Assembly: GCA_004114245.1 (NCBI GenBank)
Contig: QZWS01000039.1
Coordinates: 399 to 35,872, forward strand
Length of the DNA: 35,474 nucleotides
Direction of reading: 5' to 3'
Origin: Zoopage sp. CT-All
Taxonomy: Eukaryota > Zoopagomycota > Zoopagomycetes > Zoopagales > Zoopagaceae
The notes under the pieces: generated by a model
Databases searched by the model: none
Told to the model about the DNA's origin: nothing
What the model saw: the letters and a program-made list of their open reading frames with translations, nothing else
Shown here: positions 8,949 to 18,241 of the stretch, piece after piece
Layout of the letters: every line of letters begins with the position of its first letter
Position numbering within the stretch: position 1 is the stretch's first letter
Made by a program: the position numbers and the translations under genes

Positions 8949-10436
8949 ATGCTGCGCAACGCCAGATCGCTGGCATCTCCGCTGCAGCGCACTAACGCGC
9001 CGAATATCGCATCAGCACGCTCGCCAATGGCCGCACTGGCCACCGTCTCTACGGATATACCGCACCCGCCTCGTGTCTACGGCGGTCTGCGCGACCAGGA
9101 CCGCATCTTCACCAATCTCTACGGCTACCACGACTTCCGCCTCAAGGGCGCACAATCTCGTGGCGACTGGTACAAGACCAAGGAGATTTTGCTCAAGGGT
9201 TCGGAGTGGATCATTAACGAGGTCAAGGAGAGCGGCCTTCGGGGACGTGGTGGCGCCGGATTCCCCAGCGGGCTTAAGTGGAGCTTCATGAACAAGCCGA
9301 ATTGGGAGCAGGACCCAAGGCCGCGGTATCTGGTTATCAATGCGGATGAGGGCGAGCCCGGAACATGCAAAGATCGCGAGATCATGCGGCATGACCCGCA
9401 CAAGCTGGTGGAGGGATGTCTGGTGGCTGGCCGCGCAATGAATGCCACCGCAGCGTACATCTACATCCGCGGCGAGTTTTACAACGAAGCGTCGAATCTT
9501 CAGCAGGCCATTGACGAGGCGTATCGTGCGGGGCTGATTGGCAAGGATGCATGCGGTAGCGGATACTCGTTCGATGTGTATGTGCATCGTGGCGCCGGCG
9601 CGTACATCTGTGGCGAGGAAACAGCCTTGATCGAGTCGATCGAGGGCAAGCAGGGCAAGCCGCGACTCAAGCCTCCGTTCCCAGCAGACGTGGGGCTGTT
9701 TGGCTGTCCGACGACAGTGGCGAATGTCGAGACGGTGGCCGTAGCTCCCACGATCTGCCGCCGGGGCGGGGCATGGTTCGCGGGTATGGGGCGGCCCAAG
9801 AACACCGGCACCAAGCTGTTCTGCATCTCTGGGCATGTCAACAATCCCTGCACGGTGGAGGAGGAGATGAGCATCTCGCTGCGTGAGCTGATTGAACGGC
9901 ACTGCGGAGGCATTCGAGGCGGATGGGATAACCTTCTCGGCATCATTCCCGGCGGATCCTCCGTCCCTGTCTTACCCAAGGACATCTGTGCTGATGTTCT
10001 TATGGATTTTGACGCGCTTCGCGACGTGCAGTCGGGCCTTGGCACGGCCGCGGTCATTGTCATGGACAAATCGACCGATATTGTTCGAGCCATCTCGCGG
10101 CTGTCAGCCTTCTACCGACACGAGTCGTGTGGCCAATGCACGCCGTGCCGCGAGGGCACTTCTTGGCTGGCCAACATGATGGCGCGGTTCGAAGAGGGAC
10201 GCGGCCGCCCTGAAGAGATTGACATGATGGAGGAGCTCAGTCGGGAGATTGAGGGCCACACGATTTGTGCGCTCGGGGACGCGGCTGCCTGGCCCGTACA
10301 GGGTCTCATTCGACACTTCCGTCCCGAGCTAGAGCGCCGCATGAAGGAGTTTTCTCTGCAGCATGGCGAGGTGTTGCCGGGTGGCAAACTTGTAGGTGGT
10401 GCGACGGACGCCGCGAGGATAGCGTCCTCGATGTGA
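8949..10436 (+). CDS. NDUFV1: NADH dehydrogenase (ubiquinone) 51-kDa subunit, complex I
   Basis: A 495-residue intron-less protein. It oxidises NADH and holds FMN and iron-sulfur cluster N3 in the matrix arm of mitochondrial complex I. Residues 1-35 or so are a targeting peptide ([13 protein letters not shown], Arg/Ser/Ala-rich). The nucleotide/FMN site shows [18 protein letters not shown] near 97-113 and [16 protein letters not shown] near 131-146. [16 protein letters not shown] is near 219-234. The 4Fe-4S ligands are Cys394, Cys397 and Cys400 in [12 protein letters not shown], with Cys440 in HTICALGD. All key residues are present and the length is normal. An active respiratory complex I follows from the intact gene. 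Confidence 0.97.
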   Translation: MLRNARSLASPLQRTNAPNIASARSPMAALATVSTDIPHPPRVYGGLRDQDRIFTNLYGYHDFRLKGAQSRGDWYKTKEILLKGSEWIINEVKESGLRGRGGAGFPSGLKWSFMNKPNWEQDPRPRYLVINADEGEPGTCKDREIMRHDPHKLVEGCLVAGRAMNATAAYIYIRGEFYNEASNLQQAIDEAYRAGLIGKDACGSGYSFDVYVHRGAGAYICGEETALIESIEGKQGKPRLKPPFPADVGLFGCPTTVANVETVAVAPTICRRGGAWFAGMGRPKNTGTKLFCISGHVNNPCTVEEEMSISLRELIERHCGGIRGGWDNLLGIIPGGSSVPVLPKDICADVLMDFDALRDVQSGLGTAAVIVMDKSTDIVRAISRLSAFYRHESCGQCTPCREGTSWLANMMARFEEGRGRPEEIDMMEELSREIEGHTICALGDAAAWPVQGLIRHFRPELERRMKEFSLQHGEVLPGGKLVGGATDAARIASSM

Positions 10437-10757
10437 GTTTGTGGTTGGCAGTACAGGGATTTAGTTACGCAAGGGAAACGTTAAGTTACTCAAGGCTGGA
10501 GAGAGTGGCACTAATAGAAAATCGTGGGAATACAAACTAGCCTTTATCACAAGGGTGATCCGGCGGCATCACTGCGCGATAATCGCCACCATGTCTCCTC
10601 CACATCCTTCCATGCCTCACAGTGGGCGCGGTAGAACGAGACATGCCAAGAGGAGAGTGGATCAGAGTCGTTGCAGTACTAAGGTGCAAGGTGGACCTTG
10701 GTCCTCAACACGCCAGTCAAGTCCCCCGGCCACTTACGCTGACCTCCCACCGACATC
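10437..10757. other. Intergenic stretch between NDUFV1 and DRG2
   Basis: 321 bp with only short frames lacking recognisable protein features. The last 100 bp are C-rich and presumably form the DRG2 promoter and leader. No repeat, tRNA or CACGTG motif is seen. Confidence 0.5.
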
Positions 10758-12110
10758 ATGGGCATCCTCGACAAGATCGCCGACATTGAGCGGGAAATCG
10801 CTCGCACTCAGAAGAATAAGGGTACGCATCTCCAGTCGCCTGCACCACCACTGATCCCGGCCTAGCCACGGAGCACCATCTTGGGCTACTGAAAGCTAAA
10901 CTCGCCAAATACCGCCTTCAGCTTCTCGAGCCCACGTCTACATCAAAGGCCGGCGAAGGTTTCGACGTGCAGAAATCAGGGGATGCACGCGTGGTGATGA
11001 TTGGGTTCCCGTCGGTGGGGAAATCCACGCTGCTGTCCAAAATCACCGAGACGGAATCTGTTGTCGCGTCCTACGAGTTTACCACGTTGACGTGTATCCC
11101 GGGCAAGATTCGGTACAAGGGGGCCAACATCCAATTGCTGGATTTGCCGGGGATCATTGAGGGAGCAAGTGCGGGCAAAGGGCGTGGGCGGCAGGTCGTT
11201 GCTGTGGCGCGCACGGCGGACTTGGTGTTGATGATGCTGGATGCGACCAAGAGCGAGATTCAGCGGTGCGTGCCTTGACCTCCTTGGTATTGATGATGAT
11301 GTGGCGGCGGTGGTGGCGATGTTAGCGAGTTGCTGACGCGTGAGTTGGAAGCAATTGGGATTCGATTGAACGCGCGACGACCCAACGTCCAGTTCAAGGT
11401 GAGACATAGCACCTCTTGTAGTACCATTATTGAACGACTGTGGCTAGATCAAGAAAGGCGGCGGTATTAGCTTCAATGCGACGTGCAAGCTGACGCAGCT
11501 AAACGAAAAGACAGCCCAAGGCATTCTTCAGGGCTACAGTATGTCACACTGTTTGTATAGTTCGGTAGCACCCATTCTGACCACGATGGTAGAAATCTTC
11601 AATGCAGATGTGCTGGTGCGCGAGGACATTACCGTAGACGAGTTCATCGACATTGTTCTTGGAAACCGCAAGTACATCAACTGCCTCTACGTAAGCCACC
11701 ATCGCTGCCTACCTGAATCCTGCCACTGACGCATATCATTCTAGTGTTTCAACAAGATCGACCAGATAACGATTGAAGAGGTTGATCGCCTTGCGCACCA
11801 ACCGCATACCATTGTGATCAGCTGCGAACAGGACCTAAACCTGGACTATCTCATTGAGACGATTTGGGACGAGCTCCGCCTGCTGCGTATCTACACAAAA
11901 CGACGTGGCGAGCTGCCCGACTTTGAGGAAGGACTGATTGTGCGGAGGGGGTCATCAATCCGTGGTGTGTGCCAGGAAATCCACCGGTCGCTGGTGGCAG
12001 ACTTTCGGTTTGCGCTGATATGGGGCGTGTCGTCCAAGCATACGCCGCAGCGCGTGGGACTGGCACATGTCGTGGAGAACGAGGACGTAGTGCAGATTGT
12101 CAAGAAGTAA
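10758..12110 (+). CDS. Developmentally regulated GTP-binding protein DRG2 (yeast Rbg2)
   Basis: Six exons: 10758-10821, 10866-11265, 11326-11398, 11448-11538, 11593-11690 and 11745-12110. They join to 363 residues, against 364 in human DRG2. The five introns are 44, 60, 49, 54 and 54 nt, and all are GT-AG. DRG GTPases bind ribosomes through a DFRP partner (Gir2 in yeast) and support translation. Visible are the N-terminal [20 protein letters not shown], typical of DRG2 rather than DRG1; G1 GFPSVGKST near 68-76; switch and G3 [20 protein letters not shown]; and G4 NKID in [17 protein letters not shown]. The C-terminal TGS region ends with [20 protein letters not shown] and the family's terminal VQIVKK. 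Every junction restores the conserved frame. Confidence 0.93.
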
Positions 12111-12151
12111 GCACGATATTTTCAAGAGCATCGCTATTTGTCAGTATCGCC

Positions 12152-12757
12152 ATGTGGCCTCTTCAGCTCAGGCCGCCGTTCGACATGCAGCGCAGCGCCC
12201 GTCGTCCCACGGCGCAGCCGCCAATACTGCCAATGTCCACTGCAACGGAGCAGCAACATACACCTGACTGTACCTTCCGCACGCCGACGCTGCTCGCCTT
12301 TATCCCACCTCTGGCCGTCCACCGCGTTATCTCGTCAAGTCACCCAAATCAGCGGCAAGGCTTTATCAGCGTATGGATAGCGGTGTTCCTGACTCTGCTT
12401 GGGTACATTCCCGGTGTTCTGTACGCCGTACTTGTCCTGTGCTGGGCTAATCAGTCTACGACGTTACCCTCGCAGCGTGAAATGGCGAGTCGCCAATGCG
12501 TGCGGGAAGCGAGCGATCTCGAAACAAGACCACTGATGCACACCCGGATTGCGACTTCATCCACTCTTTCGCTCGGCGGGGGCTGTGGTGTGGCTAATTA
12601 TAATACTGCGGTTCTGCCTGCGGATGATTCGCGCAAGAGGCCCGAGTCTGGTCGTCGCCGATCCAGAAGTTGGCGGGATGAGACGCCGAGAATGATCTCC
12701 GCCTACGCAGATATGCTTGCAGATGAGGAGGGTGCTGTGCTATCACCAGGCGCTTGA
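12152..12757 (+). CDS. Pmp3/UPF0057-family membrane protein with long extensions
   Basis: 201 residues if the first ATG (12152) is used; ATGs at 12187 and 12232 are alternatives. Residues about 45-98 form the two-helix Pmp3 unit: TPTLLAFIPPLAVHRVI, a short loop, then FISVWIAVFLTLLGYIPGVL and YAVLVL. The PPLAV and LGYIPG motifs are the family signatures. Pmp3 proteins are usually only 50-60 residues and modulate plasma-membrane potential and cation tolerance. Here there is a Pro/Gln-rich N-terminal extension and a roughly 100-residue hydrophilic C-terminal tail with an Arg/Ser-rich patch (RRRSRSW). The coding frame starts 42 bp after DRG2 stops, and its stop faces that of Pml1. The role of the extensions is unknown. 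Confidence 0.7.
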   Translation: MWPLQLRPPFDMQRSARRPTAQPPILPMSTATEQQHTPDCTFRTPTLLAFIPPLAVHRVISSSHPNQRQGFISVWIAVFLTLLGYIPGVLYAVLVLCWANQSTTLPSQREMASRQCVREASDLETRPLMHTRIATSSTLSLGGGCGVANYNTAVLPADDSRKRPESGRRRSRSWRDETPRMISAYADMLADEEGAVLSPGA

Positions 12758-12847
12758 CGCGGAGCCAAGCAACTGCTACCATTGGCGTCCATCGCCCATC
12801 TCAGTGTTTTATGTTTCATTTCGTGCTTTATGAGTGATGCATTCATT

Positions 12848-13829
12848 TTATTCATCTACCGCTGCCTCGCTTATAAACACATACTCGCGCGTGCTGACAC
12901 CAAAACGCACCATGTCCTTGTGTCGTAGCTCATAGTAGCGTGATGTCGGGATGCGCTCACCGTTCACAAAGGTGCCGTTGGCCGAGTCCAAGTCTATCAG
13001 GTAGGGTCGACACACACCGACGCCCCCCGCCGGCACCATACGAAACTGAACCACGGCGTGCTGCTTTGAGCACGATTCATGGTCCACAGGAATGTCCGCC
13101 ACGCGTCGATCACGACCCACCAAATACGCCGACTGACCACCCAATTTTCTCTCGTCTACTTGCTCGTCACCCTTGAATACATAGATGCGCCAAGCATGGC
13201 CCGTGGCAAGCAGATGTGCGTCCTGGGGCTCGTTGTATTTGACAACCACACCCTTGACGAGATTCGTTTCCTCAGCAAGGCGGCCCGACGGACGAAAGTC
13301 TGGCTCAAGTTTGGCGGGTTCAGGGGGTGCGCTGGTGGCTGGATTATGGCTGGGGTCGGGGTCCGGTGTGGGCGATTGGCTTGCACGGCCCCAGCGTGGA
13401 GGAGGTGCGTGTCTTGGTTGTTTTTGTCGATGCTCATCGTGGTCACGATTTCGTCGTCTCCCGTATCGGGCGTCTTCATCTTCTCCACGAGGGTGGTGCG
13501 CCGGGGGAGACGCGGAGCGAGATCGCATCCGAGGTCGACTACGACCAAACTCATCCACATCGCTTGCATCACGCGCCAGTCGATCGGTCTCCCTCGGTCC
13601 TCTCCCACCATATCGAGTAAATCCGAATCCGATGTCATCCTGAACGGGAGCGGCCGGAGGTGGCGGCGGTGGCGGGCAGCCGAGCGTAGTCGATCGTCCT
13701 GGCCAGCGCGCGTCGAAAGAGTCCGCAGAACCGCGTCTTGTTGTTGTTTATTTGCTAATTGTATGGAAATTGATACCTTTGCCTTGGAGCCTTGCTTTCG
13801 CGTGCTGGTGATTGGGGCGGCTGCATCAT
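12848..13829 (-). CDS. FHA-domain RES-complex protein Pml1 / SNIP1
   Basis: Proposed exons are 13777-13829 and 12848-13736 (minus strand), with a 40-nt intron, giving 313 residues. Without exon 1 the frame has no ATG before the internal Met at 13528; the only earlier start is a GTG at 13558. The C-terminal 150 residues match SNIP1/Pml1 closely: EETNLVKGVVVKYNEPQDA, AWRIYVFKGDE, and the FHA domain AYLVGRDRRVADIPVDHESC then SKQHAVVQF, DLDSANGTFVNGERI, and a final MVRFGVSTREYVFI. The N-terminal half is Arg/Ser/Pro-rich, as in SNIP1. The protein acts in the nucleus in the RES complex (with Bud13 and Snu17), which promotes splicing and retains unspliced pre-mRNA. The FHA part is certain; exon 1 is an inference from frame and intron size. 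Confidence 0.82.
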
Positions 13830-13931
13830 CAAGGCAGCAGTCAGTGGTTCTCACCACCATCCGCCTTTCCCAGACATCCATTTCCTCTGCCCTCCTTGCA
13901 ACCTCATATCCTGCCAGTCACGAACAATTCA

Positions 13932-14711
13932 ATGCGCTTATTCTGCGTGGCCGTCCTGGCTGCTTCACTGCTTCTTCACATGAGCGCCGCAACATCCTCG
14001 CCGCCCCGCTTCCCAGCAAAGCCGAAACACACCCGCCCCATTAGCAAGCAGTCAGACTCCAGCGCGCAGCCAGACCCGGCAACGGCTGTGGACCGGCACC
14101 CCCATTTGTCCGCAACGGCGTCCGCCCAGCCCCCCACCGTGACGCCATTCATATCCCTTGCGACCGTATTTGATGAATTTACAAAGCTCGCCCTTCTGCT
14201 TCGCGAGATCAAATCCAGCGGGTCGCTGTCAACAGACCAACCCCGCATTAATATTGTACTGGCAGAACTCGACGCTGCGATGCGTGCATTTAAATGCACG
14301 CGCCGCCGGTTCCACCTCGACCTCGACACTTCCTCCAGCATCAAATATCGGTGCGCAGTGCCTGTACGCCAAAAAGATCTTAAAGCAGAGCTTGATCGAT
14401 TCTGCGGCACTGCCACCTCCCCAGAGCACACCCAAGGCAGCCTCGGGGTAATTGCTGACAAACTCAACAGTCTGCGATCACGTGGGATATCCAGCGTTGA
14501 TAGAAATTTGGATATTGCATATGTCAAGGCGCATACCACAGAGAACTTTTCCCGCGGAGGAGTGGAGTCGAGTGTGCTTACATCGCTCACAGATATTGTG
14601 GAGCGGAAAAAACCAGATTGGATAGCATCGTGGAATTCATTTGCTATAGAGCTGCTGTGGTTCGCCGGGGCTGTTGTGTTTCTGACGCTGGAGCTTGTCG
14701 AGCAACGATGA
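13932..14711 (+). CDS. Secreted protein, lineage-specific paralogue A
   Basis: 259 residues with a clear signal peptide (MRLFCVAVLAASLLLHMSAA). I know no family for it, but it is plainly homologous to the next gene (15023-16207). A Pro/Ser linker (about 25-75) leads to a domain of about 180 residues. Shared blocks are ISLATVFDEFTKLALLLREI (ISFAVVFDAFAALSLRLRQL in B); AFKCTRRRFHLDLD, then Y-x-C-x-x-PV; DLKAELDRFCG (NLKKEFDRFRG in B); GVIADKLNSLRSRGISSV (GVISDKIDALEKKGIKAV in B); and WFAGAVVFLTLEL (WFAGVTVGMTLTF in B). Two cysteines, in FKC and YRC, are conserved in both and may form a disulfide. The final hydrophobic segment could be a membrane helix in this copy. The function is unknown. Export and divergence between tandem copies suggest a secreted effector-like or structural role, which is inference. 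Confidence 0.75.
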   Translation: MRLFCVAVLAASLLLHMSAATSSPPRFPAKPKHTRPISKQSDSSAQPDPATAVDRHPHLSATASAQPPTVTPFISLATVFDEFTKLALLLREIKSSGSLSTDQPRINIVLAELDAAMRAFKCTRRRFHLDLDTSSSIKYRCAVPVRQKDLKAELDRFCGTATSPEHTQGSLGVIADKLNSLRSRGISSVDRNLDIAYVKAHTTENFSRGGVESSVLTSLTDIVERKKPDWIASWNSFAIELLWFAGAVVFLTLELVEQR

Positions 14712-15022
14712 GCACTGCGACATTTGCCCATTAGGAAGGGGAACTTGGCAAGTAGAGCGATGCGCTGGGGAGTTTAGACGAACACCAGCGTTGTCGTGCC
14801 TAAATATAGTCAGACAATAGATATTTAATTCAGGACATGCATGTGCTGCATAGTGGATAGATATGTCAGCTTAAGCATGGAAAGGGAGCAATGCAAATCC
14901 ATTTCCCGCGGGCATACAAGTGGTCATTTCTGCCCACACACCAAGCACATCGCTCCCTCCAAAAGCACAGCTCGCTCACCCGAACACCAGAGCCGCCCTT
15001 CGCCGTACAAATCCCAATAAAT
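14712..15022. other. Spacer between the secreted paralogues
   Basis: 311 bp, AT-rich at 14800-14880, with no supportable gene. It probably holds the terminator of paralogue A and the promoter of paralogue B. Confidence 0.4.
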
Positions 15023-16207
15023 ATGCACGGAACAATGCGACCCTTCTCCTGCGCTATCGTCGCGCTTGTCCTCGCTGCCTGCATCTTGCATTCGACCGTT
15101 TCCGCCTCCAACCACGCCTCGGCCTCGGCCTCGGACTCATCCTCCAGCGACAGTTCACCTGCCAGCCCACGCGGCAGCCCACGCAGCCAATTGCTCACAA
15201 ATCGCGGACATACCAAGGGCGAAACCCTGAACGCATTTGAGCCAAGATCATTGGATGACTCGGATAAAGTGCACGGATTTGTGCGACGACCATTGGATGT
15301 GCCGCCGAAAAAGGTGCCGTATGACTGGCACCACAAATCTGCTAGCCCACGGTACGATTCATCGAGGGCACATATTGAGCCAAAGGCACCGGCGTCGTTG
15401 TCGTCGTCGTTGCCAGCATCACATTTCCGAAAGGTCGTCCACTTTGATCTGACACCAACGGAAATCTCAAAACCATCCAGTCTTACCGTCTCAAACGCCA
15501 AGGGCAAGGGTGATAAAGGCAAGGAAAAAGAAAGGAACAAAGAAAAGAATGCTGTGATCAAGGTTTCCACGCCACCATCTGAGCAGTTCGAGTCCCAAAC
15601 CATCTCATTTGCTGTCGTATTTGATGCCTTCGCTGCTTTATCTCTTCGTTTACGTCAGTTAAAAATGGAAAGTAACCCGGAGGTGGATGAGAGCATGATA
15701 GAGGCTGAGCTGAAAACTGTCGACGGCAAAATGGAAGGTAAACCGGAGGTGGATGAGAGTATGATAAAGGCTGAGCTGAAAGCTGTCGATGGCGTTATGC
15801 GACCCTTTAGGTGCAGGCGCAACTTACGGCTGGATCTATCTCTCACGTCACTGCTCAACTACGACTGCCTTCGTCCCGTGGAACACGAAAATCTCAAGAA
15901 AGAGTTTGATAGGTTTCGCGGAGTACACACTCCCCCCATCATTCGCCGCGGCGTCATCTCGGATAAGATCGATGCTCTTGAGAAAAAAGGAATAAAGGCT
16001 GTTCCAGGGATGCCAATCGCCACCATCGCTGCTTCCACCACCGAGCACGACACGGTTGGAATGGTTAGCCGCAAGCGTGAAATCTCTAAGAATGATATCG
16101 TTCCCGGGAAGCCGGAAAGTTCCAGCGTGCACCATACGTATGACATCACGTTTGACTGGTTCGCGGGTGTAACGGTTGGGATGACACTTACCTTTAAGGG
16201 AGAATAG
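15023..16207 (+). CDS. Secreted protein, lineage-specific paralogue B
   Basis: 394 residues from the ATG at 15023 (15035 is equally possible; an upstream in-frame ATG at 14891 would bury the signal peptide). The signal peptide is PFSCAIVALVLAACILHSTV. A low-complexity Ser/Asp/Pro region (about 30-60), a basic and Lys/Glu-rich linker (KGKGDKGKEKERNKEK), and the C-terminal domain shared with paralogue A follow. The domain contains a perfect-frame 22-codon tandem duplication (15662-15793; PEVDESMI-x-AELK-x-VDG twice) that is absent from paralogue A. The conserved Cys pair is in FRCRRN and YDCLRP. No named family is recognised. The tandem arrangement and low-complexity spacers are common in fast-evolving secreted families. 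The function is unknown. Confidence 0.75.
   Translation: MHGTMRPFSCAIVALVLAACILHSTVSASNHASASASDSSSSDSSPASPRGSPRSQLLTNRGHTKGETLNAFEPRSLDDSDKVHGFVRRPLDVPPKKVPYDWHHKSASPRYDSSRAHIEPKAPASLSSSLPASHFRKVVHFDLTPTEISKPSSLTVSNAKGKGDKGKEKERNKEKNAVIKVSTPPSEQFESQTISFAVVFDAFAALSLRLRQLKMESNPEVDESMIEAELKTVDGKMEGKPEVDESMIKAELKAVDGVMRPFRCRRNLRLDLSLTSLLNYDCLRPVEHENLKKEFDRFRGVHTPPIIRRGVISDKIDALEKKGIKAVPGMPIATIAASTTEHDTVGMVSRKREISKNDIVPGKPESSSVHHTYDITFDWFAGVTVGMTLTFKGE
15662..15793 (+). repeat. Two tandem 66-bp in-frame repeats inside paralogue B
   Basis: 15662-15727 and 15728-15793 each encode K-M-E-x-x-PEVDESMI-x-AELK-x-VDG. The copies differ at about nine bases, so the duplication is recent but not brand new. 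Confidence 0.9.
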
Positions 16208-16725
16208 GCGAGCAAGAGGCTGCCGCCTGTGCTTCTGAATGCAATGGTTGCGTCGATTCCAATGAGTTGTGCACATTTGCTGACCAGACTCTGGAGAGCA
16301 TTGCACTTGTCTAGCCATCTAATGTGCAAGCCTTTGCTGCCTGACTGGCCTAAGTGACAACTGCTTGGTGTGGGAAGAGAGTAGTATTGTGGAATTCGAC
16401 GCATATTTGTCAGCCTTGCATACAACAAGTTGCTATATACACTCTTGTTCGTTCTGGAAAGTCTAGACTCCACATCAGCAATCTCCCTGCTGGCTCACTT
16501 ATAACTATTGCACTGGCTACCAACAGCAACATGCAGTTAGGCCGGGCCGGCTGCAACGCCATCTGTGTCAGAGCAAGCATGTGAGGTTCGTGTCGTTCGG
16601 GCGCACTCGTCACAATGCACAGTTGCTGAGGTAGCCACGTGTGTGTTCTCTCCAATCCACAACCCGCGCCCCTCAAAGACCACACCACTCAAAGACCACA
16701 CACTCGCCTCCTCGTATCGAAACCA
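16208..16725. other. Intergenic stretch upstream of the small secreted gene
   Basis: 518 bp without a supportable gene. It contains a CACGTG at 16636-16641 and a 14-bp direct repeat, CTCAAAGACCACAC, at 16672-16685 and 16688-16701, just before the gene at 16726. The two repeat copies are separated by 2 bp. Confidence 0.5.
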
Positions 16726-17040
16726 ATGACACCAATTGCACTTGCTGCTGCACTCATCTCGGCATTGATGGCCACCACTGCCATTCTCCCTGTCCAATCT
16801 GCGCACAGCACGGCCGAACACAAGTTCAGGCTGCCCCAACATAACCTCCCATATGCCGAATGGCACGTTCATCCTGCTAACGACGAGGCACCGAAACCCA
16901 ATCGCCGCCGCAAATTGGAGCGCGCCATACCGCAAATTAGTGTGGAGGACAAAAATGGAGTTATTAGTTATGTCGAGTTGCCGCGTACGCCATTCAAACA
17001 GATGCGTGATGGGCGCAAGCAAGCGACGGGTATCTTCTGA
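16726..17040 (+). CDS. Small secreted protein
   Basis: 104 residues, unrecognised. The ATG at 16726 starts a strong signal peptide (TPIALAAALISALMATTAIL, cleavage near VQSAHS). An in-frame ATG at 16639 would put 29 polar residues in front of it. The mature part is about 76 residues, basic, without cysteines, and rich in Pro and Arg (for example PKPNRRRKLERAIPQ). It follows the two secreted paralogues on the same strand but shares no convincing sequence with them. Its small size and signal peptide are typical of fungal secretome genes; the function is unknown. Confidence 0.6.
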   Translation: MTPIALAAALISALMATTAILPVQSAHSTAEHKFRLPQHNLPYAEWHVHPANDEAPKPNRRRKLERAIPQISVEDKNGVISYVELPRTPFKQMRDGRKQATGIF

Positions 17041-17288
17041 TCAGAGCTTATATTGATGTCGACATTGGCTGCGGCGCTGAATGCGAATGGTGTGCTTTGC
17101 AGACGTAGTATTCACAAGTTGACCAATTGAAATGCAATGTGTCTCAAAGTACGGAAATTTCAACGCATGCGATAGCTCAATCATGAAGATCTTTCGATGC
17201 AGAGACTCACAGGTGGGTGAAAAGCAGCATTGCAATGCCTGCTGCTTACTTGCTGCTGCCAGCTCTGCTTCTAAAGCCTCACCCCATG

Positions 17289-17497
17289 CTAGCATTGGCT
17301 TATTAAAGTATCGCACATGTCTGACCCAAAGCCTATGGCACACAAGCCAAGGCTGATGGGGGCAGCACAGGATAGCAACATCAGTGCCAACAAAAAGACA
17401 GAGAACCCATACAGGCGAACCTTGCCGTACACTCCCGCCAAATGTTGTGCCCGTCAAATACTCCCAATGGCCAGCAAAGCCAGCTCCGTCCCATCAT
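17289..17497 (-). CDS. Possible tiny membrane protein (weak candidate)
   Basis: Joining 17462-17497 to 17289-17420 across a 41-nt GT-AG gap gives 55 residues: a short start MMGRSWLCWPLG, then a hydrophobic helix (FSVFLLALMLLSCAAPISLG) and a Cys-containing tail. The gap size fits the other introns in the window, and the gene would be divergent from eL32. No family is recognised and chance is quite possible. Confidence 0.22.
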
Positions 17498-17607
17498 TGG
17501 CGCGGCCGAGTCATCGGAGAAGTCGCGACGAAATTCTGGCGTGCGGGGGGTTGGGGGCTGCTTGACTGTGGCCTTCGGTTCTTCCTTTTTTCGCTGCGAC
17601 CGCATCT

Positions 17608-17781
17608 GTAAGCCGACTCGCCGCGCCAGCGCCTCTTGCCCGTCCGCCGCATGTGCTCGCACATGTTGGAGAAGCTCGCCGATGATTGCTGCTGGCATGC
17701 TGCTGTCCCCGTGTCCGCGTCGTCCTGCGCCATGCCACCATCCTCGTCACTCCCATGCTGACATTTCTCGTCCCATTGCAG
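17608..17781 (+). other. Probable 5'UTR intron of the eL32 gene
   Basis: The eL32 ATG lies four bases after a strong acceptor (TCCCATTGCAG), with a CTGAC branch-point-like string about 20 bases upstream. A plausible donor, CTGTAAGCC, is at 17608, just after the pyrimidine tract. The acceptor side is convincing; the donor choice is tentative. Confidence 0.5.
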
Positions 17782-17785
17782 CACC

Positions 17786-18187
17786 ATGGCCGTGACTCCG
17801 ATCAACAAGGCCAACATCGTCAAGAAGCGCACAAAGAAGTTCACCCGCCACCAGTCGGACCGCTATGACCGCGTCAAGTCCGCCTGGCGCAGGCCCAAGG
17901 GTATCGACAATCGCGTGCGCCGTCGCTTCAAGGGCCAGTACCTCATGCCCAAGATCGGCTACGGCTCCAACAAGAAGACCCGCCATCTGATGCCCAATGG
18001 CTTCAAGAAGTTCTTGGTGTCGAACGTGCGTGAGCTGGAGCTGCTCATGATGCACAACCGGTCGTATGCCGCTGAGATTGCGCACAATGTGTCGAGCAGG
18101 AAGCGGGTCGAGATTATCGAGCGCGCCAAGCAGCTCAATGTCAAGTTGACCAACGGCGCCGCGCGTCTGAGGACCGAGGAGAACTAG
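17786..18187 (+). CDS. RPL32: 60S ribosomal protein eL32
   Basis: 133 residues, the normal length of cytosolic eL32 (rpL32). Diagnostic strings are [56 protein letters not shown] and [14 protein letters not shown]. No intron lies in the coding part, but a 5'UTR intron probably ends just before the ATG. The gene converges on CTF18, with 54 bp between stop codons. As a core ribosomal gene it is expected to be strongly expressed. Confidence 0.97.
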   Translation: MAVTPINKANIVKKRTKKFTRHQSDRYDRVKSAWRRPKGIDNRVRRRFKGQYLMPKIGYGSNKKTRHLMPNGFKKFLVSNVRELELLMMHNRSYAAEIAHNVSSRKRVEIIERAKQLNVKLTNGAARLRTEEN

Positions 18188-18241
18188 TGTGTGCTTTCGC
18201 TGAATGCACCCTGTTTGATGTCGCCTCTATGCGGGTGTGTA

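Larger units (their letters stand above)
17041..17785. other. Intergenic region upstream of eL32
   Basis: 745 bp. The right part holds a pyrimidine tract (CTTCCTTTTTT at 17581-17591, a typical ribosomal-protein start-site context) and a likely 5'UTR intron of eL32. On the minus strand a possible 55-residue membrane protein can be drawn at 17289-17497 (listed separately, weak). The rest shows nothing. Confidence 0.4.

Noticed and set aside
9012-9902. 296-codon minus-strand frame opposite NDUFV1
   Set aside because: Antisense shadow of a highly conserved gene in GC-rich DNA.
13079-14044. Long plus-strand open frame opposite Pml1
   Set aside because: It lies antisense to the strongly conserved FHA protein, has no recognisable domain and runs into the signal-peptide gene in another frame.
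14479-14484. CACGTG motif
   Set aside because: Lies inside the coding region of secreted paralogue A, so it is not counted as a promoter element; the same holds for 25733-25738 inside the PsuG half.
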